Source: Verrucomicrobia bacterium LP2A (GTDB lineage Bacteria; Verrucomicrobiota; Verrucomicrobiia; Methylacidiphilales; Methylacidiphilaceae). Taken from it: a DNA stretch of 64,000 nucleotides. The stretch covers positions 372,001 to 436,000 of the forward strand of contig JAFS01000001.1 of assembly GCA_000526255.1 (NCBI GenBank), written 5' to 3'. The notes beneath the pieces are model-generated. The model saw only the letters and a list, made by a program, of their open reading frames with translations, was not told where the DNA came from and did no database searches. The stretch's first letter is position 1. Each line of letters opens with the position of its first letter. A program made the position numbers and the translations under genes. This document shows positions 7,800-15,963 of the stretch, piece after piece.

Positions 7800-10058
7800 A
7801 TGCCAAAGCTTACAACCAAGGGGAAGATGAAGAGGAAAGCAAAGAGTGATCTCTCGGCACTGCGGACGCTGCTGGCGACGGCCGCCTTCGCGGGGCTGGG
7901 ATTGGTTTCAGCTCGGGCGACGGTCTTTGGACCGCTCCAGTTGCCGGGGCATGGCAGCGTGGTCTACGGTGGGGCTAACGCGGTGGCGGGCTATGGAACC
8001 GGCGGCACCGGAACCATCAACGTCATTGGAGCCAACACGGTCATCAATTGGGGCAACAGCGGCGGGACTATCGGGACTCACCAGCTCGGGGGCTTCAACA
8101 TCGGCGGAAGTGCGAACCTCACCATAGCAACCGGGGGTAATTCGCTGCTGAACGTCGACGTGACGGGTAGCCCTTCGCAGATCTTTGGCATGCTCAGCGC
8201 GAATAGCGGTGGCTCGGTGTTCGTCGCCAATGCGAACGGGATCACGGTGGGACCGAACGCGACCATCATTTCCTCGGCGGGCTTGGGCCTGATCGCCGCG
8301 ACCGTCAATGCAGCGCAGTTCGCCAGCAACGGCACCATCCCGGTGAGCTTTGTGCAAGGGGGGAACTTGACCGTGCAGGGCAAACTGCAAGGGGTGGGTG
8401 GCTTCGTCCTGCTTGCGGGCTCGGGAGCGGTGAACGTCTCGCCGATCCCGACTGCTTCGGGAGCCTATTTTAAAATTAAAACGAGCAACGTGACCGTCGT
8501 TGGGGGAGTGGGTGGCACCGTTAGCGCGACTCCTAGTACCGCCCCGACGTACACTGCGAGCGACGCTGCGGGGAGCCCAACGCCTTCCGCGTCCGGGCTG
8601 ACGACCGTGACTCTCAATTTGGGCACCTCAGCGAACCCGTATAACATGACGGGCCTGACGGTTCTCGCTAACGGGAACATGGTCAATAACGGCGTGCTCG
8701 GCGGGTTATCAGGGTACCCAAACGCGCTCATCAGTAACGGCAACGGTGGCCAGCCCACGCTCCAATGGACGGGGACGCTCACCAACAACGGGACGATCAA
8801 GTCCAGCTTGGCTTCCGGGGCCTCCTTGGGTCGGGTCAACTTCTACGGCAATACCTCGGCCCCTCTTGCCTATGGCGGCCTAGTGAACAACGGGACGATC
8901 GCCATCAACTTCTCCACCACGCCGCTCTTTGTCCAACTTCCAGGGACGATCATCAACAACGCCGGAGCGACGATCTCCAACACGGGCGGGGTTGAGCTTT
9001 GGGCGGGTAACGTGAGTCTTCCGCTCTTCACCGGAGTGGGCGGTGCCGTGATCAACCATGGCACGATAGCTGCGTCTGGCCTGATCAGCCCCGTGGTGCT
9101 CAAGGCCTCTAACCCGAACCATGTGGGGCCGAATCCCGGCGGCGGAGTCTTTAGCGACGGATCGATCATCTTTGGCAGGGAGGCGGAGTTGGTGGTTGCG
9201 AGCTTGACCGGCAACGCCTTCCTGGGCGGCAGCGTGACGACTCCGAACGGCGCCGGATTGGCGAGTGTGTTTTTTCAATCCGGGCCGAATCCAGCCAATC
9301 TGTTCACGCTCGGAACGAACGTGATGGCAAACTATACACAGTTCAATGGCGGGAGCCTGACGGGTCCGGGAACGCTCACGACGGCCAACCTTGACCTGAA
9401 TGACTTCACGGGCAACGTCAATAACGTTACCTCGCCGACCAACTATCTGGCCAACGGCTTCCACCTGTCCAACGGGTCATTTGGGAACACGAACATCACC
9501 ATTAGCTTGCCGACGACGAGCCAGGGTGCGGTCGGGCGTCAGGTGGTCAACCTGAATGTGGCGGGCAACGCGACGATCAACTCTGGTACGACATCGACCT
9601 TCGTAAACGGAAGTGGGCGCTTTGGAATCCTCCCGCTGGAGGCGAACGACGCGAACAACGTGGACAGCAACCTGCTCGTTCAGGCGAGCGGCAATCTGAC
9701 GGTGAGCCCGAGCGCATCCGGGCCGGCGAACTACGCGTTCTCCAGCGGCGCGCTGGGTACTCCCGGCTTCGTCTTCCCAGGCGGGATTGTGCTAATCGCG
9801 GGGAAGACACTGACGTTAAACACGGTGGTCGACAATGGCTATGCCCCGAGCGCTGGCGCGGGCCAGGGGATCTTCTTCGATGCCCCGACGATCGTGGCCG
9901 GGCCTCCGGTGATCACCAATGGCAACGCCTGGGTGAACTTCAGCACGCAACCCTCGACCGTGCCGACGATCTACGGGGTGACTCCCGCGCCGCCGCCACC
10001 ACTGAACGCCTACACGATCACGCCGGATCCCTCGGCTTTTCATATCCGCTCCTTTTAG
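7800..10058 (+). CDS. Filamentous haemagglutinin-type secreted protein (TpsA-like)
   Basis: A 752-residue exported protein. After a basic N-region and signal peptide (to about residue 40) comes the two-partner-secretion/haemagglutination activity domain (about 45-200), with NTVINWGNSGG, FNIGGSANL, TGSPSQIFGML and VANANGITVG, the last corresponding to the NPNGI motif. The remainder is low-complexity, G/N/T/S-rich beta-helix repeats (recurring N-N-G-T-I units), ending in a proline-rich tail. TpsA proteins are exported through a TpsB outer-membrane pore and act in adhesion, but no TpsB gene is in the window and 752 residues is short. A second ATG at 7827 sits close behind AAGGGGAAG and could be the true start. 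It is flanked by repeats on both sides, suggesting acquisition. Confidence 0.75.
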   Translation: MPKLTTKGKMKRKAKSDLSALRTLLATAAFAGLGLVSARATVFGPLQLPGHGSVVYGGANAVAGYGTGGTGTINVIGANTVINWGNSGGTIGTHQLGGFNIGGSANLTIATGGNSLLNVDVTGSPSQIFGMLSANSGGSVFVANANGITVGPNATIISSAGLGLIAATVNAAQFASNGTIPVSFVQGGNLTVQGKLQGVGGFVLLAGSGAVNVSPIPTASGAYFKIKTSNVTVVGGVGGTVSATPSTAPTYTASDAAGSPTPSASGLTTVTLNLGTSANPYNMTGLTVLANGNMVNNGVLGGLSGYPNALISNGNGGQPTLQWTGTLTNNGTIKSSLASGASLGRVNFYGNTSAPLAYGGLVNNGTIAINFSTTPLFVQLPGTIINNAGATISNTGGVELWAGNVSLPLFTGVGGAVINHGTIAASGLISPVVLKASNPNHVGPNPGGGVFSDGSIIFGREAELVVASLTGNAFLGGSVTTPNGAGLASVFFQSGPNPANLFTLGTNVMANYTQFNGGSLTGPGTLTTANLDLNDFTGNVNNVTSPTNYLANGFHLSNGSFGNTNITISLPTTSQGAVGRQVVNLNVAGNATINSGTTSTFVNGSGRFGILPLEANDANNVDSNLLVQASGNLTVSPSASGPANYAFSSGALGTPGFVFPGGIVLIAGKTLTLNTVVDNGYAPSAGAGQGIFFDAPTIVAGPPVITNGNAWVNFSTQPSTVPTIYGVTPAPPPPLNAYTITPDPSAFHIRSF

Positions 10059-10062
10059 CCCT

Positions 10063-10121
10063 CAGGGTGTAGCGAAACGAGTCTATGGACTCAGAAAAGC
10101 GGGGCTTCGGGCTCCCCCGCG
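10063..10121 (+). repeat. Two-hairpin interspersed repeat, right copy
   Basis: Begins five bases after the haemagglutinin stop codon. It has the same leader (AGGGTGTAGCGAAA) as the left copy. Hairpin 1 is GAGTC, loop TATG, GACTC (10079-10092). Hairpin 2 has outer arms GCGGGG (10099-10104) and CCCCGC (10115-10120) around a CTTCGG core. The arms differ from the left copy with compensating changes. It could also end transcription of the haemagglutinin gene, though there is no T-tract. Confidence 0.6.
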
Positions 10122-10161
10122 CTTTCGGCGGCACGAGCCAGAGCGCAAAAATCCAATGATC

Positions 10162-10455
10162 CTAAAGCGGCAGGGTGTACTGCCAACCCGTCTCATACGG
10201 GCCGAACGATTTGGGAGACTGGCTGGACCCTTTGCAGGAGCCGCTCAAGCAAGCACAGGTCTCGGCGTACATCGCGAGACTGGGCTCGAGGATCCCGGGG
10301 TCGGGGTAAAGCTTGCGAAATCGGCCTTCGAGCCAGTCGCGGCAGATCGCCTGGAATGGGGAAGGGCTTCCTCCCAGCGCAGTTCCACCCAGAGGGGAGC
10401 CTCGCTGACCGCCATCGGATGCTGGCCAACTAGGCGCGCATTCTTCGGGAGGCAA
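10162..10455 (-). pseudogene. Possible decayed coding remnant
   Basis: The 97-codon minus-strand frame has a protein-like C-terminal half (WLEGRFRKLYPDPGILEPS, then two Cys in CACLSGSC and the end FGPYETGWQYTLPL) but a poor N-terminal part and no start context. Just beyond it, around 10430-10640 in another minus-strand phase, is a hydrophobic segment (MLGLLLASAALISLHA). Together they could be pieces of a degraded gene broken by frameshifts. I recognise no family, and chance open frames in GC-rich DNA are a real alternative. Confidence 0.25.
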
Positions 10456-10773
10456 AATTCCTCCCGCGAAAGGGGGTGGCGAAGGCGGGGCTCCTCAGGG
10501 AGAGCATTTCGGCGATCGAGAGTCCCAAGCTCGCGTTCGCATGGAGAGAGATGAGAGCCGCCGAGGCAAGCAGAAGGCCGAGCATGCTGGGCCATGGCTG
10601 AGTAGTCCGGAGTAAGAGGATGTCGGGTCTTGACGACGCTTCGATGAGGAGCTCTCCAAAGTAGCCTCGGTCGCGCTCCCCGTGGGTACGCATGCGCAAT
10701 GGCAGCCGATCGGGGGGGGGAAGGCGCTTCGGTCGGCCCGGAGAGCCAAAAGAGGGTCCGCCCCGGGAACGGC

Positions 10774-10833
10774 TCACAAACCGCGAGTCATGGCTGGAAG
10801 CTCATCGCTCTGGCGGGTTGAGAGTCTCACCTA
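10774..10833 (+). repeat. IS200/IS605-like right-end relic, right copy
   Basis: Second copy of the 6752-6811 element, with the stem CTCATCGC / GCGGGTTGAG around a TCTG loop and the end GAGAGTCTCAC. Its last bases coincide with the stop codon of the DUF202 gene, which reads toward it on the other strand. No transposase gene is next to it. Confidence 0.45.
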
Positions 10834-11205
10834 GAGCGTGATCCCGAGCGCCAGATAGAGCCCGAGCAGAATGCCGGCGCCGGCCAAGCAAGCTCCCAGG
10901 ATCGTGTCAAGGAGAACGAAGCTGCTCTTTTCCAGTTCTGGACTATCAATCTGCCGGGCATAGAGGCGGTAGCGGAGCGCCGCCATCCCGATCATGATGG
11001 CGCCGAGAGTCAGGAAAGCGAGCCCGATGAGCCTCGTCGCCGGCTCCGGGGCCGCCGGCGGCTGATTGAGCGCGAGTCGGAGATAATCCAGAAAGAGGGT
11101 AAACTTCTCGAGCAGGAACCCGAATGCCATGAGGCCGATGCTCGTCCGGACCCACGCGAGGAAGGTGCGTTCGTTGGCCGAGTGATCCCCGAAGTTCTTT
11201 CTCAT
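10831..11205 (-). CDS. DUF202 (YidH-like) inner-membrane protein
   Basis: Small membrane protein of 124 residues with three predicted helices. It opens with the DUF202 signature ([21 protein letters not shown]), followed by helices at about 63-83 and 100-122. Family members such as E. coli YidH are of unknown function. ATG start. The stop codon abuts the repeat relic at 10774-10833, so the relic may have replaced the original downstream sequence. It stands downstream of the aspartate aminotransferase gene on the same strand. Confidence 0.85.
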   Translation of the reverse strand: MRKNFGDHSANERTFLAWVRTSIGLMAFGFLLEKFTLFLDYLRLALNQPPAAPEPATRLIGLAFLTLGAIMIGMAALRYRLYARQIDSPELEKSSFVLLDTILGACLAGAGILLGLYLALGITL

Positions 11206-11292
11206 CGGAAACCGCCTGGCGCGCCCTTGGATTTAACCGCCATCCCCGCACCGGTCGATTCCGGAAACGAGCGGGATCGCGCTGCAGAGCAG

Positions 11293-12456
11293 CTACAAGC
11301 GCTTCAGGAAGCCGGCCAACCGCTCGACGCCTCGTTGCAGGCTCTCCATGTCCGTGGCATAGGAGAGGCGCACCGTCCGGTCGTCTCCGAACGCGACCCC
11401 CGGGATGGTCATGACCTTCTCTTCCTCGAGGAGACGCTCGGCGAACCGGGTGGAAGCGAGCTTGGTCTCCCCGATCTCGAGCAGGAGGTAGAAGGTACCC
11501 TGGGGGCGAATGAAGTTGACCTTGGGGAGGGAGCCGATCTGGGTCACCAGGTAATCCCGCCGGCGTTCGTACTCGTGGGTCATGGCCTGTACGCACTCTT
11601 GCGGTCCCCGGTAAGCGGCGAGCGCTCCCTTCTGCGCAAACGAGGTCACATTCGAGGTCGAATGGCTCTGGATGGCTTCCACCGCCGCCGCAGCCCAAGG
11701 AGGGCAGGCGACATAACCGAGCCGCCAGCCGGTCATCGCGTAGGCCTTGCTGAAGCCGTTGACCGTGAAGGTCAGCGGATAGAAGGCGGCGTCCAGGGAG
11801 GCGACGCTGCAGTGCTTCCGGTTGTCGAACAAGATCTTCTCGTAAATTTCGTCGGAGAGGATCAGAATATCCTCCTCGGCTGCGACGCGCGCCAGCGCCT
11901 CGAGCTCTTCCCCCGTATAGACCGATCCGGTGGGATTTCCCGGGCTGTTGAGGATGATCATCCGAGTCTTCGGAGTCATTGCGGCGGCGAATTCCTCCGG
12001 GGTGATCTTGAAGCCGTTTTCCAGCCGGGTGGGAACCACCACGGGCTCCCCGTCGGCGATCTTGACCATTTCCGGATAGCTCAACCAGTAGGGGGCGGGG
12101 ATGATCACCTCGTCTCCGGCATCCAAGGTTGCCAGCAGGACATTGAGACAGGCGTGCTTGGCTCCGCAGCTGACCGTGATCTGACTGGGCTCGTAGGAAA
12201 GGCCGTTGTCTGTCTTGAGCTTATCCGCGATCGCCTGCCGCAATTCGGGAATTCCCGAGGAAGGAGTGTACTTGGTAAATCCGGCATCCAGAGAACCCAT
12301 GGCCGCTGCCTTGATGAACTCCGGAGTGTCAAAGTCGGGCTCCCCCGACCCGAGGTTGATAATGTCTACGCCTTTTGCCTGCAGAGACTTTGCCTTGCTC
12401 CCCAAGGAAAGGGTGAGCGAGGGCGTAATGCGAGCGGCACGGGAAGATGGTTCCAT
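11293..12456 (-). CDS. aspC: Aspartate aminotransferase, class Ib
   Basis: PLP-dependent cytoplasmic aminotransferase of 387 residues interconverting aspartate/2-oxoglutarate and oxaloacetate/glutamate. Subclass Ib (thermophile/Bacillus-like) features are visible: NLGSGEPDFDTPE, PAPYWLSYPEMV, NSPGNPTGSVY and the Schiff-base lysine in GFSKAYAMTGWRLGY. Some members also use prephenate, which cannot be excluded. Length is as expected. It is followed on the same strand by the DUF202 gene and preceded by the NDK-like gene, with 36 bases between. Confidence 0.92.
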   Translation of the reverse strand: MEPSSRAARITPSLTLSLGSKAKSLQAKGVDIINLGSGEPDFDTPEFIKAAAMGSLDAGFTKYTPSSGIPELRQAIADKLKTDNGLSYEPSQITVSCGAKHACLNVLLATLDAGDEVIIPAPYWLSYPEMVKIADGEPVVVPTRLENGFKITPEEFAAAMTPKTRMIILNSPGNPTGSVYTGEELEALARVAAEEDILILSDEIYEKILFDNRKHCSVASLDAAFYPLTFTVNGFSKAYAMTGWRLGYVACPPWAAAAVEAIQSHSTSNVTSFAQKGALAAYRGPQECVQAMTHEYERRRDYLVTQIGSLPKVNFIRPQGTFYLLLEIGETKLASTRFAERLLEEEKVMTIPGVAFGDDRTVRLSYATDMESLQRGVERLAGFLKRL

Positions 12457-12492
12457 TGGGCCCTTTCGGTTGATTGACGGACGGCGATGCGG

Positions 12493-13662
12493 TTATCCGC
12501 CGTAGTATTCGGCGACCAGGGAGGAAAAGTCGTTCTCTCCTGGACGCAGAATTTGCATTTCGCGGTTGGCGCTCTCCGCCGAGTCGGAGGCGTGAGCGGC
12601 ATTGACCATGATGTTCTGGCCGAATTCGCGCCGGATCGATCCCGGCGGCGCCTTGGCGGGATCGGTCGGTCCGAGGACCTCGCGAATCCGCTGCACGGCA
12701 TCGATCCCCTCGTAGACCAGGATCAGGCATTTCTCCTTGCCGGGGAGCCGGCGCTCCGCTTCCGAGCAATCCTTGGGATGATGACCGGTCATGAACTGGA
12801 TGATCAGGTCGAACTGGTGATCCGCCGACTTCGGTCCAAGGAGGCGTCCAAGCTGCTCCTTCAAGCTGGCATCCACGGTGATGCCCAGAGCGGACTCGAG
12901 CAGCTCCTTTGCCTTGTCTCCCGTGGCTCCGGTCAGCTTCTCGCGCAGGACCGTCTGGACGGGGCCGTAGAATTCCTCGGCTTCGGCCACGCTCATCCGA
13001 TGAATCTTGATTGCGGTGATGGCGAGTCCCGTCTTCGAGAAAAGATCGATGACATTGCCCGGTCTTCCTCCCGGGAACCGGATGGTGTCGGGCTTGAGGA
13101 TCACGAGCGTCCGCTGGTGACGCGGATCCTGCAAGGTGGGGAGCGCCAAGGAGACGAGCCCCGCGTCGGCCGAGACATGCCGGCTCCAGAGGCGGAGCTT
13201 GGCCTTGGCTTCCTCCACGGTCGGAGCGGCCAGGACGGCCGGCTCGAAGTAGCGGACCGATCCATCCCGGGCGAAGACCAGATCGGCAAAGGTGTCGCGG
13301 ACCGTTTCCCCGCCGCTGCTCATTCGGCTGATGTTGCCGACCGCTTCCCGCGTGCGGGCGACCGCGTCGTTCCCCGCGAAGAGCAGGACCATGACCCGAT
13401 GCCGGAGCTTCGTTGCCGGGTCGGGAGCATAGTTTTCCAGGATGTAGTCTTGAATCAGCTGTTGAATCTGACGGTCCTGGGGATCGTTTTCGGTCACGAT
13501 CATCTTGGCGTACTCCCGGACCAGCTCGTGACTGGGAGCAAACATTGAGGCACCCACCAGATCGAGGCTCGTTCGGGTCAGTAATCGGGAGATGATCGCC
13601 CCTGTCCGCGATTTATGCAGCGAATAGGGGTTGATAATAACGTAACTCAGTTCACGTGCCAT
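12493..13662 (-). CDS. Two-domain nucleoside diphosphate kinase-like protein
   Basis: A 389-residue protein built from two NDK-fold modules. The C-terminal module (about 184-370) starts with RTLVILKPDTIRFP and carries the catalytic histidine in NAAHASDS (His357; canonical N-x-x-H-G-S-D-S), but has an extra stretch of about 60 residues inside it. The N-terminal module (about 4-158) follows the same layout (SYVIINPYS..., VMVLLFAGNDAV..., ETVRDTFADL...) but has no histidine at the equivalent place, so it looks inactive. NDKs phosphorylate NDPs using ATP, and the second module may do so. Start: the ATG at 13662 gives MARELSYVII at the module border; a GTG at 13704 is possible. It follows tsaD by 83 bases. 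Confidence 0.75.
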   Translation of the reverse strand: MARELSYVIINPYSLHKSRTGAIISRLLTRTSLDLVGASMFAPSHELVREYAKMIVTENDPQDRQIQQLIQDYILENYAPDPATKLRHRVMVLLFAGNDAVARTREAVGNISRMSSGGETVRDTFADLVFARDGSVRYFEPAVLAAPTVEEAKAKLRLWSRHVSADAGLVSLALPTLQDPRHQRTLVILKPDTIRFPGGRPGNVIDLFSKTGLAITAIKIHRMSVAEAEEFYGPVQTVLREKLTGATGDKAKELLESALGITVDASLKEQLGRLLGPKSADHQFDLIIQFMTGHHPKDCSEAERRLPGKEKCLILVYEGIDAVQRIREVLGPTDPAKAPPGSIRREFGQNIMVNAAHASDSAESANREMQILRPGENDFSSLVAEYYGG

Positions 13663-13745
13663 AAGAGAGGAAAAGGACAAACGATTGCGGCCTTCGGTCG
13701 GCACGACACCCTAAGCCGTTCTCCTTGGAGGCGTCAATGGGAATT

Positions 13746-14804
13746 TCACACGGCTAAGGGCAAGCCCGGGTCGATGTCTTCGCCGAGCGAGGCGGGGATT
13801 CCGGCTGCGCTCTTCAAGGCGGCTGCGGAAGCGATCATGACCGCATTGTCGGTACAAAGCGCGGAAGGTGCCATTCGGCAGGAAAGGCCGGCATCGCGGC
13901 ATCCTTCCTCCAAGCCCTCCCGTAAATGTCGATTCGCGAGCACGCCTCCTGATGCCGCCAAGGTCCGGAAGCCCCCTTCCCTCGCTGCCCAGAGTGCCTT
14001 TTCGCAAAGGGTCCGAACCACCGAATCCTGGAGCGAGGCGGCCACGTCGGAGAGAAAGAGGGGTTCGGACCGCCTTTCGGAATGTTGCTCGAGGAAGTAG
14101 CGGACGGCGGTCTTGACCCCGCTGAAGCTGAAACGGAGGTCGCCCGTTTCCGGAAAGCCGCGGGGAAAGCGAAACGCCTTGGGGTTGCCCTTGCTTGCCA
14201 ACCGTTCGATCTCGGGCCCTCCCGGGTAGGGCAGGCCGAGTAGGCGGGCAATCTTGTCGAGGGCCTCCCCAGCCGCGTCATCCGAGGTGGAGGATACGAT
14301 CCGATAGCGGTTCCATCCCTCCACGGCGGCCAGAAGCGTGTGGCCTCCGCTGGCGACGAGGCCAAGGAAGGGAAAGGGGATCGGCTCCGCGCCCTCGAGG
14401 AAAGGGGAAAAGAGGTGGCCTTCCAGATGATTGACGCCGAAGACAGGCAGGCCGAGGGAGGCTCCCATCGCTCGCGCGTAGGCGTTGCCGATGAGCAGGG
14501 ACGAGGCGAGCCCCGGCCCCTCGGTGACGGCGATTCCGCCGAGATCAAGGGGGGCGAGGTCCGTCCCCCCGAGAAGCTGCGCCACGAGAAGAGGCAGGTT
14601 GCGCGCATGCTCGCGCACCGCGAGCTCCGGCACGATTCCTCCGAACGGGCGATGGCGGTTGACCTGGCTTGTCAGAAGAGCGCCGATCACCCGTGTCCTG
14701 CCGGACCGCTCCTCGACGACGGCGACCCCCGTCTCGTCACAGGAGGTTTCGATGCCCAACCAGAGCAGCCTTTCGGCACGCTCGCTTTGACCGATTGCGT
14801 TCAC
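13746..14804 (-). CDS. tsaD: tRNA N6-adenosine threonylcarbamoyltransferase TsaD
   Basis: Transfers the threonylcarbamoyl group to A37 of ANN-decoding tRNAs, working with TsaB and TsaE. Motifs: GIETSCDETGVAV at the N-terminus, metal-binding histidines in VREHARNLP and NHLEGHLF, VASGGHTLL, and KIARLLGLPYPGGPEIE. About 352 residues, matching the family. No ATG lies near the conserved start; the GTG at 14804 gives 21 residues before WLGIETSCDE and is the best choice. The frame runs further upstream into non-homologous sequence. It lies 43 bases after the UDP-xylose synthase gene. Confidence 0.93.
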   Translation of the reverse strand: MNAIGQSERAERLLWLGIETSCDETGVAVVEERSGRTRVIGALLTSQVNRHRPFGGIVPELAVREHARNLPLLVAQLLGGTDLAPLDLGGIAVTEGPGLASSLLIGNAYARAMGASLGLPVFGVNHLEGHLFSPFLEGAEPIPFPFLGLVASGGHTLLAAVEGWNRYRIVSSTSDDAAGEALDKIARLLGLPYPGGPEIERLASKGNPKAFRFPRGFPETGDLRFSFSGVKTAVRYFLEQHSERRSEPLFLSDVAASLQDSVVRTLCEKALWAAREGGFRTLAASGGVLANRHLREGLEEGCRDAGLSCRMAPSALCTDNAVMIASAAALKSAAGIPASLGEDIDPGLPLAV

Positions 14805-14847
14805 GAAGAAGGGTAAGCCGAATACATTCCCCTGGATGGCCAGGCGG

Positions 14848-15846
14848 CTAGGACGAAGATCGTTCGGTGGCCTCCGGATGAGAGGGTTTCGCCGCTTCCT
14901 CCTTTCTCGCGTCCGGCCGATGGGTGCGGAACCATTCGATCGTTTCCCGCAGCCCCGTCTCCAGATCGACCCTCGGGAGCCAGCCAAGCTCCTTTCCCGC
15001 GCGGGAGATGTCCGGACGGCGCTGCTTCGGGTCGTCGACGGGGAGCGGTTTGTGCTCCAACCGTTCGGGGATGGCTGCCAGCCGGCAGATCAGCCGGGCG
15101 AACTCGAGAATGGAAAGCTCGGTCGGATTGCCGATGTTTACCGGATCGGCGCTCGGCGATTGCGAGAGAAGGAAGATCCCCTCGATCAAGTCGGCGCAGT
15201 AGCAGAAGCTGCGGGTCTGGGAGCCGTCGCCAAAAATGGTGAGCGGCTTTCCTTCCAGAGCTTGTCCGATGAAGGCCGGCACGACGCGGCCGTCGTGCAG
15301 CCGCATTCGCGGACCGTAGGTATTGAAGATGCGGACGATGTGGGTCTTCACCCCGTGATGCCGGTGGTAGGCCATCGTCAGCGCTTCAGCAAAGCGCTTT
15401 GCCTCGTCGTAGACGCCCCGGGGACCGATCGGGTTGACATTGCCCCAATATTCCTCCTTCTGGGGATGGACCAAGGGGTCACCGTAGATTTCCGAAGTGG
15501 AAGCCAGCAGGAATGACGCCCCCTTGGCCTTGGCCAGTCCCAAGGCGCGATAGGTGCCGAGCGCCCCCGCCTTCAGCGTCTGAATCGGAAGATTGAGATA
15601 GTCGACCGGGCTTGCCGGAGAGGCGAGATGGAAGATCTGATCGACCTTCCCGGGAATGTCGAGGAATTCCGAGACGTCTTGTGCGAGGAGGTCGAACTGG
15701 GGCTCGCGCTCGAGATGAGCCAGATTATTCGGATTTCCGGTCACGAAGTTATCGATCCCGAGAACCTGATATCCGGCGCGCAGAAGCCGATCGACGAGAT
15801 GACTCCCTAAGAACCCTGCAGCTCCAGTGACGACGGCGAAGGCCAT
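14848..15846 (-). CDS. UDP-glucuronate decarboxylase (UDP-xylose synthase), extended SDR
   Basis: NAD-dependent enzyme converting UDP-glucuronate to UDP-xylose, for cell-envelope polysaccharide. 332 residues. The Rossmann motif [11 protein letters not shown] starts at residue 7; STSEIYGDP and the decarboxylase-type block [14 protein letters not shown] contain the catalytic Tyr-x3-Lys; [10 protein letters not shown] and [11 protein letters not shown] follow. The NPIGPR..YDE.KR wording separates it from plain UDP-glucose epimerases. A polar, charged tail of about 20 residues ends the protein. It may share a transcript with tsaD and the NDK-like gene downstream. Confidence 0.88.
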   Translation of the reverse strand: MAFAVVTGAAGFLGSHLVDRLLRAGYQVLGIDNFVTGNPNNLAHLEREPQFDLLAQDVSEFLDIPGKVDQIFHLASPASPVDYLNLPIQTLKAGALGTYRALGLAKAKGASFLLASTSEIYGDPLVHPQKEEYWGNVNPIGPRGVYDEAKRFAEALTMAYHRHHGVKTHIVRIFNTYGPRMRLHDGRVVPAFIGQALEGKPLTIFGDGSQTRSFCYCADLIEGIFLLSQSPSADPVNIGNPTELSILEFARLICRLAAIPERLEHKPLPVDDPKQRRPDISRAGKELGWLPRVDLETGLRETIEWFRTHRPDARKEEAAKPSHPEATERSSS

Positions 15847-15963
15847 GACGAGAGACTCTAAGGAGCTGTCGAAGAAAGTGCAAACTCGCGCGTTCGCTGG
15901 GAGAGCTTTTTGTCGGGATGGCCCTTCCCTCCGGCCGGGAGGGAGGGTGCATGCGGGCAGAAC

